This document shows, in pieces, positions 1 to 16,340 of a stretch of DNA of 18,376 bases. The DNA is from UBA10939 sp050942745 (GTDB lineage Bacteria; Myxococcota; Myxococcia; Myxococcales; UBA5297), in the NCBI GenBank assembly GCA_050942745.1, contig JBMNNX010000123.1:1-18376 (forward strand), given 5' to 3'. A program made the position numbers and the translations under genes. The notes beneath the pieces were generated by a model. It was not told the DNA's origin, did no database searches, and saw only the letters and a program-made list of their open reading frames with translations. The number at the start of each line of letters is the position of its first letter. Within the stretch, counting starts at the first letter, position 1.

Positions 1-912
1 AGGCGTAATCGAGCCCGGCTTCGCAAGCACCATCCCGCGCTCGATCTCCTCCTTGCCCACACCACGCAGCAGTAGACCCACGTTGTCGCCCGCAAGGCCC
101 TCCTCGAGCAGCTTGCGGAACATCTCGACGCCAGTGACCACCGACTTGCGGGTCTCGCCGAAGCCGATGATCTCGACCGGCTCGCCGACCTTGATCTTGC
201 CGCGCTCGATGCGCCCGGTGGCCACGGTGCCGCGACCTTCGATCGAGAACACGTCCTCGACCGGCATTAGGAAGTCCTTGTCGAGCAGGCGCACCGGCTC
301 GGGGATGTAGTTGTCGAGCGCCTCCATCAGCTCGTTGATGGACTCGGTGCCCTCCTTGCCACGGCTCTGCATCGCCTTGAGGGCGCTGCCGCGCACCACC
401 GGGACCTTATCGCCGGGGAACTGGTACTTGGTGAGCAGCTCGCGCACCTCGAGCTCGACGAGCTCGAGCAGCTCGGGGTCGTCGACCAGGTCGCACTTAT
501 TGAGAAAGACGACCAGCGCCGGGACGTTGACCTGGCGAGCCAGCAGCACGTGCTCGCGGGTCTGCGGCATCGGGCCGTCGGCGGCCGAGACGACGAGGAT
601 CGCGCCGTCCATCTGCGCCGCGCCGGTGATCATGTTCTTGATGAAGTCGGCGTGTCCCGGGCAGTCGACGTGCGCGTAGTGGCGCTTGGGGGTCTCGTAC
701 TCGACGTGCGAGACGGCGATGGTGACGATCTTCGAATCGTCGCGAACGGTGCCGCCCTTGGCGATGTCGGCGTAGTCCTTCGGCTTCGCAAGGCCCTTCT
801 CAGCCTGGGTGAAGGTGATGGCGGCCGTGAGGGTAGTCTTGCCGTGGTCGACGTGGCCGATGGTGCCGACGTTGACGTGGGGCTTCTTCCGTTCGAATTT
901 TTCCTTGGCCAT
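1..912 (-). CDS. tuf: Elongation factor Tu (partial, C-terminus beyond the window edge)
   Basis: EF-Tu is the GTPase that carries aminoacyl-tRNA to the ribosomal A site. The frame is open from the ATG at 912 to the left edge, giving 304 codons of a family that is normally about 395-400 residues. The G domain and domain II are present; domain III is mostly off-window. Visible motifs are the P-loop GHVDHGKT (residues 19-26), DCPGH (83-87), NKCD in VVFLNKCDLVDD, and GSALK. The C-terminal end seen reads VLAKPGSITP. GAGCGAGGAA just upstream supplies the ribosome binding site. The gene follows fusA by 89 nt, as the last gene of the str cluster. Oddity: the switch I effector loop reads KGGTVRD...KIVTI (residues 52-65) instead of the usual E-R/K-x-RGITI, although the Mg-binding threonine (T64) aligns and is kept. 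A planctomycete-like EF-Tu variant is the closest match I recall. Confidence 0.98.
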   Translation of the reverse strand, partial: MAKEKFERKKPHVNVGTIGHVDHGKTTLTAAITFTQAEKGLAKPKDYADIAKGGTVRDDSKIVTIAVSHVEYETPKRHYAHVDCPGHADFIKNMITGAAQMDGAILVVSAADGPMPQTREHVLLARQVNVPALVVFLNKCDLVDDPELLELVELEVRELLTKYQFPGDKVPVVRGSALKAMQSRGKEGTESINELMEALDNYIPEPVRLLDKDFLMPVEDVFSIEGRGTVATGRIERGKIKVGEPVEIIGFGETRKSVVTGVEMFRKLLEEGLAGDNVGLLLRGVGKEEIERGMVLAKPGSITP

Positions 913-968
913 TTCCTCGCTCCTGTTTCTTCCCTCTGGTTGGAAGCTCCTGTGCCACTCGTTGTCCG

Positions 969-987
969 GCCCGCCCTTGGCGCGGGC
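969..987 (-). terminator. GC hairpin in the fusA-tuf gap (attenuator or processing site)
   Basis: An inverted repeat of 6 bp (969-974 with 982-987, GCCCGC/GCGGGC) encloses a 7-nt loop, 15 nt after the fusA stop. No U-tract follows on the minus strand, so full termination is unlikely. It could tune the fusA:tuf ratio, but that is inference. Confidence 0.35.
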
Positions 988-1001
988 TGCGGCCGGCTCT
1001 T

Positions 1002-3080
<2,079 letters not shown>

Positions 3081-3196
3081 CTGCATCTTTCCTTGCGCTG
3101 CCGGCACGCGGCCCATTCCGCAGGCACCGGACGGCGAACGGCGACGAACCCGATTCGCTCGTGTCAAAGAACACGAACAACGACTGCTGCAACCAC

Positions 3197-3222
3197 AGGA
3201 GGCAACCGACAGGCCGCCTCCT
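3197..3222 (-). promoter_or_regulatory. 5'-leader hairpin ahead of fusA
   Basis: A perfect 7-bp inverted repeat (3216-3222 with 3197-3203, AGGAGGC/GCCTCCT in the transcript) with a 12-nt loop lies about 10 nt after the inferred transcription start of the fusA promoter. The 5' arm contains a Shine-Dalgarno-like AGGAGG that the stem would mask, but no gene start follows it closely. A role in mRNA stability or regulation is inference. Confidence 0.35.
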
Positions 3223-3239
3223 TTTCAACAGAGGCGCGG

Positions 3240-3269
3240 CTTCTAGCAGAAACCGCGCGCTCTTGTCAA
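3240..3269 (-). promoter_or_regulatory. Candidate sigma70 promoter for fusA-tuf
   Basis: On the minus strand a perfect TTGACA (-35, 3264-3269) is followed after 18 nt by TAGAAG (-10, 3240-3245). Transcription would start near 3233 and give a leader of about 150 nt before fusA. Its position between a hairpin behind rpsG and fusA suggests an internal promoter in the str cluster. The -10 is only a 4/6 match, so the call is moderate. Confidence 0.5.
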
Positions 3270-3314
3270 GCCCGGCAATAACGCCACGAACATTCAGGGC
3301 TATTTCGGCGGGCG

Positions 3315-3338
3315 CGAGGCGCCACTGCGCGCGCCTCG
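3315..3338 (-). terminator. Terminator-like hairpin after rpsG
   Basis: A perfect 8-bp stem (3331-3338 with 3315-3322) with an 8-nt loop begins 11 nt after the rpsG stop codon. No U-run follows, so it may act as an attenuator, an mRNA 3' protector or a weak terminator separating rpsL-rpsG from fusA-tuf. Confidence 0.45.
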
Positions 3339-3348
3339 AACACCTCCA

Positions 3349-3819
3349 CTACCAGCGGTAGTGCGCAAAGGCCTTGTTGGCCTCCGCCATCTTGTGCGTG
3401 TCTTCGCGCTTCTTGACCGCATTGCCGCGGTTGTTGGCGGCGTCAAGGATCTCTCCGGCGAGCTTCTCGCGCATCGTCTTCTCGCCACGCGCGCGCGAAT
3501 ACCCGATGAGCCAGCGCATCCCGAGCGCCACCCTGCGGTCCTGGCGAACCTCCACGGGAACCTGGTAGGTCGCGCCACCGACGCGACGGCTCTTCACCTC
3601 GATGACGGGCTTGATGTTCTCGAGGGCCTTCTTGAAGATCTTGAGCGGCTCTTCCTTAGTCCGCTCCTGAATCAGATCGAGCGCGCCGTAGCAGATGGCC
3701 TCCGCGGTCGACCTCTTGCCCTTGCGCATGAGGTTGTTGATGAACTTGGTGACCAGCCGATCTTGATACTTCGGATCGGGGAGGATCTTTCGCTTCTGTA
3801 CTTCACGGCGACGAGGCAT
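3349..3819 (-). CDS. rpsG: 30S ribosomal protein S7
   Basis: S7 is the primary binding protein that organises the 3' major (head) domain of 16S rRNA and contacts the E site tRNA. The 156-residue product starts MPRRREVQKRKILPDPKY and contains the family signature FINNLMRKGKRSTAE, the beta-hairpin segment VGGATYQVPVEV, and a C-terminal EDTHKMAEANKAFAHYRW. The length equals the common 156-residue form. AGGAACG lies 7 nt before the ATG at 3819. It follows rpsL by 47 nt, so the two are surely co-transcribed. In E. coli S7 represses translation of the str mRNA through the rpsL-rpsG spacer; this short spacer leaves little room for such a structure, so that control may differ here. Confidence 0.98.
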   Translation of the reverse strand: MPRRREVQKRKILPDPKYQDRLVTKFINNLMRKGKRSTAEAICYGALDLIQERTKEEPLKIFKKALENIKPVIEVKSRRVGGATYQVPVEVRQDRRVALGMRWLIGYSRARGEKTMREKLAGEILDAANNRGNAVKKREDTHKMAEANKAFAHYRW

Positions 3820-3866
3820 CGTTCGTTCCTATCTAGCGGGCAAGCTGCTCGCCCTTTGAAAACCTG

Positions 3867-4238
3867 CTACCCGGTTCGCTTCGCCCCGTACTTGGAGCGG
3901 CCCTGCTTGCGTCCCTGGACGCCCACCGAGTCGAGCGTTCCGCGGATGATGTGGTACCGCACACCCGGCAGATCCTTGACGCGGCCGCCGCGAATCATGA
4001 CGACCGAGTGCTCCTGCAGGTTGTGACCGACGCCGGGGATATAGCTGGTCACTTCGATCCCGTTCGTAAGGCGCACGCGCGCGACCTTGCGAAGGGCCGA
4101 ATTCGGCTTCTTCGGAGTGGTCGTGTACACGCGGGTGCACACGCCGCGCCGCTGCGGGCTGCGCTGCAGGGCAGGACTCTTGGTCCGAGACTTGAGCTGA
4201 GTGCGGCCTTTTCGCACCAACTGAGCAATCGTAGGCAT
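3867..4238 (-). CDS. rpsL: 30S ribosomal protein S12
   Basis: S12 sits at the decoding centre of the small subunit and affects accuracy and streptomycin response. The 123-residue protein starts MPTIAQLVRKGR and has the invariant TTTPKKPNSALRK block and GGRVKDLPGVRYH. The lysine of PKKPNSA whose change gives streptomycin resistance in E. coli (K43) is present, as is the VKDLPG lysine, so a sensitive wild-type allele is predicted. The start at 4238 matches the family N-terminus and is preceded by GGAAGAAG. It is the first gene of the str unit, downstream of a promoter with an inferred leader of about 75 nt. Confidence 0.98.
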   Translation of the reverse strand: MPTIAQLVRKGRTQLKSRTKSPALQRSPQRRGVCTRVYTTTPKKPNSALRKVARVRLTNGIEVTSYIPGVGHNLQEHSVVMIRGGRVKDLPGVRYHIIRGTLDSVGVQGRKQGRSKYGAKRTG

Positions 4239-4320
4239 TCTTCTTCTTCCGTTCGTGACGAGCCCCACCCCACAGACACACGGGGAGGCGGCAGATTGTC
4301 CGCTACCAAAAAGGCCGCAC

Positions 4321-4348
4321 ATGATATTGACGAGCCGCGGCCTGTCAA
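4321..4348 (-). promoter_or_regulatory. Sigma70-type promoter of the rpsL-rpsG unit
   Basis: The minus strand has a perfect TTGACA (-35, 4343-4348), a 16-nt spacer and TATCAT (-10, 4321-4326). A start near 4313-4315 would give a leader of about 75 nt to the rpsL ATG. It is the best promoter match in the 544-nt rpoC-rpsL gap. Confidence 0.65.
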
Positions 4349-4379
4349 GCCCTTTTGCGGACGCCCAGTTGCCCCCTCG

Positions 4380-4398
4380 CCTCGAAGGTCATTCGAGG
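4380..4398. repeat. Inverted repeat upstream of the str promoter
   Basis: A 7-bp perfect inverted repeat (4380-4386 CCTCGAA with 4392-4398 TTCGAGG) with a 5-nt centre lies about 30 bp upstream of the -35 box. A second perfect 12-bp palindrome, GACCGCGCGGTC, is at 4418-4429. Either could be an operator or a chance GC palindrome. Confidence 0.3.
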
Positions 4399-4511
4399 GG
4401 ACGCGCGGGGCGAATCGGACCGCGCGGTCGTATCAAACCCGCGTTTTCCACTCCGAATTCTCGCGGCGCCGCGGCTTGCCGCCAGGCGAACGAGCCTGAA
4501 GCAAGCCGGGC

Positions 4512-4581
4512 TGGAGCTCCCGCTCGAGGAATCGAACCCTCGTGCGACAACCTTCGCCGCGCCTGGGCAGGCTGACTGCCC
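4512..4581 (-). pseudogene. tRNA-like remnant (anticodon-, variable- and T-arm-like parts)
   Basis: On the minus strand three successive arm-like hairpins occur: GGGCA-GTCAGCC-TGCCC (4581-4565, a 5-bp stem and 7-nt loop with T at position 33), GCGGC-GAAGGTT-GTCGC (4560-4544, a 5-bp stem with one G-T pair), and CGAGG-GTTCGATT-CCTCG (4542-4525), which contains the GTTCGATTC T-loop signature. I find no 5' strand that would pair with AGCGGGA after the T arm, and no convincing D arm. The T loop is 8 nt if the stem is kept perfect. This looks like a decayed type II tRNA or a tRNA-derived 3' fragment left by integration, but chance in GC-rich DNA cannot be excluded. Confidence 0.3.
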
Positions 4582-4725
4582 CCGCCACCGCGGCCGCCCT
4601 TGTGTCGGTCAACCCCACCTTCGCCAGCTTCCCGCGCTCACCGGCGAGGTCGCAGAACCCTATTCGTCGCGAGGCCGCCTGCTTACGGCGCATTTCGAAG
4701 GCGCGCGCGCCTCGCGCGAACGAAC

Positions 4726-4751
4726 GCCCGGCCCCGCGAGCGGAGCCGGGC
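4726..4751 (-). terminator. Terminator-like hairpin after rpoC
   Basis: A 7-bp perfect stem (GCCCGGC, 4751-4745, with GCCGGGC, 4732-4726) extends inward by about 3 more pairs. It begins about 31 nt after the rpoC stop. The 3' flank on the minus strand is GTTCGTTCG rather than a U-run, so termination may be weak or Rho-assisted. It marks the end of the rplJL-rpoBC unit. Confidence 0.5.
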
Positions 4752-4782
4752 GGTTTATTCGCGCGGCGACCGACGACGTTCC

Positions 4783-8943
<4,161 letters not shown>

Positions 8944-9148
8944 GGTGCCTCCAGGGTAGCCCTCGCGGAGAGGGTCCAGGCTTCAAATTTCTTTGGCGCA
9001 GAGCACACGACCGCGCGCCGACCGAGGGCTCGGTGCCCTCACGGCTGCGCGCCCAGGCCTCTTGCGGTGGCTCTTCTCATCGGCTCGTTGTCGGGTGCTC
9101 CCGGCCCCGGCGTCCAAATCCCTTCGGTGTCCCTCGGACGGTCGTAAG

Positions 9149-9179
9149 GACGAGGCGGCCGGCTACCGGCCGCCTCGTC
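9149..9179 (-). promoter_or_regulatory. Perfect 14-bp hairpin between rpoB and rpoC
   Basis: Bases 9149-9162 and 9166-9179 are exact reverse complements around a 3-nt centre. The stem is almost all G-C and starts 9 nt after the rpoB stop codon. No U-tract follows on the minus strand (CTTACGACC), so it is not a canonical intrinsic terminator. An mRNA stability element, RNase processing site or partial attenuator are possible roles. Confidence 0.75.
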
Positions 9180-9188
9180 GAAGCGCTC

Positions 9189-13394
<4,206 letters not shown>

Positions 13395-13534
13395 CCAAGC
13401 TCCAATCACGGCCCCAGGCACCCGCCCGTATGCCCGAGCGTTGTCCTTCCGCCGTGGAACAGACTTCTTGAGTAACTCTTCGTGGGGAACCGCTGACTAA
13501 CGTGCAACCGAGTGGCCTTTGTTCCCCGCTGCCT

Positions 13535-13548
13535 CTCGGATCCCCGAG
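13535..13548 (-). terminator. Second small hairpin in the rplL-rpoB gap
   Basis: A 5-bp stem (CTCGG at 13535-13539 with CCGAG at 13544-13548) with a 4-nt loop sits just downstream of the larger rplL hairpin in the direction of transcription. It may be part of the same attenuator or processing structure. Confidence 0.25.
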
Positions 13549-13552
13549 CCAA

Positions 13553-13589
13553 GGGAGGCCGCGAGCGGTTTGAGCCGCCCCGGCCTCCC
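13553..13589 (-). terminator. Attenuator-like hairpin between rplL and rpoB
   Basis: A perfect 9-bp stem (GGGAGGCCG, 13553-13561, with CGGCCTCCC, 13581-13589) encloses 19 nt that contain an inner GCGG/CCGC pairing. It starts 19 nt after the rplL stop and has no U-tract. In E. coli a partial terminator at this position makes rpoBC transcription lower than that of rplJL; the same role is inferred here. Confidence 0.55.
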
Positions 13590-13607
13590 CAACAGACAAC
13601 TGCTCGG

Positions 13608-13979
13608 CTACTTGATCTCGACGGTGGCGCCGGCGCCCGCGAGCTGGGCCTTGACCTTCTCGGCCTCTTCCTTGCTCACGTTCTCCTTGACCGCCTTGGG
13701 GGCGCCCTCGACGAGGTCCTTGGCCTCCTTGAGGCCCAGGCCCGTGAGCGCGCGGACTTCCTTGATCACGTTGATCTTGTTCGCGCCGGCCGACATCAGC
13801 ATGACGGTGAACTCGGTCTGCGCCTCGGCCGCAGGGGCCGGAGCGGCCGGGCCGGCGGCGATCGCCACCGGGGCAGCCGCCGAGACGCCCCACTTCTCCT
13901 CGAGCTTCTTCACCAGGTCGGCCGCCTCCATGATGGTGAGGCCGCTCAGCTGGTCGACAATCGCATTCAGGTCTGCCAT
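13608..13979 (-). CDS. rplL: 50S ribosomal protein L7/L12
   Basis: L7/L12 forms the mobile stalk of the large subunit that recruits translational GTPases such as EF-Tu and EF-G. The 123-residue product has the N-terminal dimerisation helices (MADLNAIVDQLSGLTIMEAA), an Ala/Pro-rich hinge at about 35-53, and the C-terminal factor-binding domain with EFTVMLMSAGANKINVIKEV and LGLKEAKDLVEGAPK. GGAGAAG 5 nt before the ATG at 13979 is a strong ribosome binding site, in keeping with its need for several copies per ribosome. It follows rplJ by 77 nt and precedes the attenuator-like hairpin before rpoB. Confidence 0.98.
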   Translation of the reverse strand: MADLNAIVDQLSGLTIMEAADLVKKLEEKWGVSAAAPVAIAAGPAAPAPAAEAQTEFTVMLMSAGANKINVIKEVRALTGLGLKEAKDLVEGAPKAVKENVSKEEAEKVKAQLAGAGATVEIK

Positions 13980-14056
13980 CTGACTTCTCCAAGTTCTCTT
14001 GCGCGGCGGGGTCGCCGCGGCGGTTCATCGGGGCGGCACTCGCGTGCCGCCTCAAA

Positions 14057-14587
14057 TCAAGCCTGCTTCTCCTGCGCCTCGCGGTGGGCGTTGAGGACGC
14101 GCACGATCGAAGTACCGGGCTGGGAAATGACCGTGGCGAGCATCTGCGCGGGCCGATTGATCATGCCCATCAGCATCGCGCGCAGCTCGTCGAGGCCAGG
14201 CAGCTTCGACAGCTCCTCGACCGCCTTCGCGTCGATGAGCCTGCCGTCGAGCATCGCGCCTCGCACCGACATCCGGTCCTTCTTCTTCTCGATGAAGTCC
14301 TGAAGGATCTTTGCCGGCGAGACCGGATCCTCGTAGCCGACGATGAGCGCGGTCGGGCCCTCGAAGAGCGACCCGAGCACCTCGGCCGCCGTGCCCTGCG
14401 CGGCCCGCTTGGCCAGGGTGTTCTTGACCACGCGGTACTCGACGTTCTGAGCCCGGAACTGCTTGCGCAGCTGGGTCACGGTCGCGACGTCAAGCTTGTT
14501 GGGCTGTGCGACGATAGCCACCTTGGCCTTCGCGAGCTTCTCGTGCAGCTCGGCGACCACCTGCTCCTTTTCGCTTCGCTTCTGCAC
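14057..14587 (-). CDS. rplJ: 50S ribosomal protein L10
   Basis: L10 is the base of the stalk, binding 23S rRNA near L11 and anchoring L7/L12 dimers through its C-terminal helix. The 176-residue product shows family blocks VVKNTLAKRA, GPTALIVGYEDPVSPAKIL and a C-terminal helical stretch ending NAHREAQEKQA. The start is GTG at 14587: an in-frame TGA lies only three codons upstream, and the next ATG is deep inside the protein. AGGTGG lies about 10 nt before it. It is the first gene behind the 14849-14877 promoter and an L10-type leader, which fits autoregulation by the L10-L12 complex. Confidence 0.97.
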   Translation of the reverse strand: MQKRSEKEQVVAELHEKLAKAKVAIVAQPNKLDVATVTQLRKQFRAQNVEYRVVKNTLAKRAAQGTAAEVLGSLFEGPTALIVGYEDPVSPAKILQDFIEKKKDRMSVRGAMLDGRLIDAKAVEELSKLPGLDELRAMLMGMINRPAQMLATVISQPGTSIVRVLNAHREAQEKQA

Positions 14588-14608
14588 CAGGAATCACCAC
14601 CTTTCGCT

Positions 14609-14622
14609 GGGCCGTCTGGCCC
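14609..14622 (-). promoter_or_regulatory. Hairpin just ahead of the rplJ ribosome binding site
   Basis: A perfect 5-bp stem (GGGCC/GGCCC) with a 4-nt loop sits about 10 nt before AGGTGG of rplJ. It could be the expression-platform part of the L10 leader that controls access to the ribosome binding site. Confidence 0.35.
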
Positions 14623-14675
14623 GTTGTCAACCTGGCGCAAGGAGCAGGGATTGAGGGACGACCCCTGTGCTTCCC

Positions 14676-14798
14676 GTCTCGGCAGGCCAGGCGAAACCGC
14701 CGCCGTTTAAGCTGCCCTCCCTTTGCGGTGCGGCCTCTCCGCCTCTTCGGCGGCTCTCACGAACCCGCACCCAACGGGCAGGCAGCGCCTGCTGTCTT
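14676..14798 (-). ncRNA. L10-type autoregulatory leader of rplJ-rplL
   Basis: The transcript between the promoter and rplJ contains AAGACAGCAGG (14798-14788) and, about 100 nt later, CCTGCCGAGAC (14686-14676). These resemble from memory the conserved GACAGYAGG and CCUGCCGAGG halves of the L10 leader family. Between them lie GC helices such as GCCGCC/GGCGG. In known cases L10-L12 binds this RNA and represses its own translation. The motif match and position are seen; the fold and binding are inferred. Confidence 0.6.
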
Positions 14799-14805
14799 GA
14801 ACCAG

Positions 14806-14820
14806 GAACCGGACCGGTTC
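14806..14820 (-). promoter_or_regulatory. Hairpin near the 5' end of the rplJ leader
   Basis: GAACCG/CGGTTC form a perfect 6-bp stem with a 3-nt loop about 20 nt after the inferred transcription start. It may stabilise the 5' end of the leader. Confidence 0.35.
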
Positions 14821-14848
14821 TTGCTAACCGACCGGGCATGCGGCGCGG

Positions 14849-14877
14849 CATATAGTCCATCCGCGCGCCGCTGTCAA
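14849..14877 (-). promoter_or_regulatory. Sigma70-type promoter of rplJ-rplL-rpoB-rpoC
   Basis: A perfect TTGACA (-35, 14872-14877), an ideal 17-nt spacer and TATATG (-10, 14849-14854) occur on the minus strand. Transcription would start near 14841, giving a leader of about 254 nt. It lies directly behind the hairpin that follows rplA, as the PL10 promoter does in E. coli. Confidence 0.75.
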
Positions 14878-14896
14878 AGCAGAATCTGACGCCTCA

Positions 14897-14925
14897 GGGG
14901 CGCGGCGCAGCCGTCGCCTCGCCCC
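14897..14925 (-). terminator. Terminator-like hairpin after rplA
   Basis: A 6-bp stem (14897-14902 with 14920-14925), one C/T mismatch and a further 4 bp enclose a 7-nt loop, beginning about 20 nt after the rplA stop. The flank has no U-run. It separates the secE-rplA genes from the rplJ promoter and may permit read-through. Confidence 0.45.
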
Positions 14926-14945
14926 GGGGCCGTGCGCGCCGGGCG

Positions 14946-15677
<732 letters not shown>

Positions 15678-15770
15678 GAGATGCTCCTTACGGTGGTGCG
15701 AGCGAGCCGCGCCTTGGGCAGCTCTCCCACCCGATGCGTTTGCCTTCGGGAAAAAGCGACAACAGGCCTG

Positions 15771-16220
15771 CTAGTCGACGACCTCGATGCCCATCGAGCG
15801 GGCGGTGCCCATGATGGTGTTCATCGCCGCCTGGAGCGAGGCCGCGGTCAGATCCTCGGCCTTGGCCTTGGCGATCTCTTCGACCTGCGCGCGCGTCACC
15901 CGGCCGACCTTCTCCTTGCCCGGTCGGTGCGCCCCCGAGCCCTTCTTCTTCTCGGTGTGCAGGCCCGCGGCCTTCTTCAGCAGCACCGCCGCCGGGGGCG
16001 TGCGCAGCACGAAGGTGAAGCTGCGGTCGGAGTAGATTGTGATGACGACCGGGACGATGAGGCCGTCTTTGGCCTGGGCCTGGGTCTTGGCGTTGAACTG
16101 CTTGCAGAAGTCCATGATGTTCACGCCGTGCTGGCCGAGGGCCGGGCCGATGGGCGGCGCCGGGTTGGCCTTGCCGGCGGGAATCTGCAGCTTGACCTGA
16201 CCAGTGACCTTCTTCGCCAT
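15771..16220 (-). CDS. rplK: 50S ribosomal protein L11
   Basis: L11 binds the GTPase-associated centre of 23S rRNA (thiostrepton region) and is needed for RelA activation in the stringent response. The 149-residue product has the N-terminal domain KLQIPAGKANPAPPIGPALGQHGVNIMDFC and the RNA-binding C-terminal domain RSFTFVLRTPPAAVLLKKAAG...GTARSMGIEV. It is about 7 residues longer than E. coli L11, mostly from a basic insertion LHTEKKKGSGAHRPG in the loop after KKAAG (about residues 86-100). The start at 16220 matches MAKKV of the family, with AAGG/TAGG upstream. It follows nusG by 120 nt, where two hairpins lie. Confidence 0.98.
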   Translation of the reverse strand: MAKKVTGQVKLQIPAGKANPAPPIGPALGQHGVNIMDFCKQFNAKTQAQAKDGLIVPVVITIYSDRSFTFVLRTPPAAVLLKKAAGLHTEKKKGSGAHRPGKEKVGRVTRAQVEEIAKAKAEDLTAASLQAAMNTIMGTARSMGIEVVD

Positions 16221-16250
16221 GTTGCCTACCGCCTTATCCGTGGTTCATAC

Positions 16251-16265
16251 GGGCGCTGGGCGCCC
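16251..16265 (-). promoter_or_regulatory. Hairpin in the rplK leader, candidate L1 operator
   Basis: GGGCGC/GCGCCC form a perfect 6-bp stem with a 3-nt loop about 30 nt before the rplK start, followed by GTATGAACCACG. L1 represses the rplK-rplA mRNA at this position in E. coli. The sequence alone does not prove an L1 site here. Confidence 0.3.
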
Positions 16266-16284
16266 TCCCACTCTGAGAATGCGA

Positions 16285-16306
16285 ACGGCGGGTCGATGCC
16301 CGCCGT
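16285..16306 (-). terminator. Hairpin in the nusG-rplK gap
   Basis: A perfect 8-bp stem (ACGGCGGG, 16285-16292, with CCCGCCGT, 16299-16306) has a 6-nt loop and starts about 35 nt after the nusG stop. No U-tract follows. It may be an attenuator or a processing site between nusG and rplK. Confidence 0.4.
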
Positions 16307-16340
16307 CGCAGTCGCCGACAACCCGCCGGCAGGGAGTCTG

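Noticed and set aside
14625..14630. A TTGACA on the minus strand 38 nt before rplJ
   Set aside because: There is no acceptable -10 at 15-19 nt spacing, and it lies inside the L10 leader close to the ribosome binding site.
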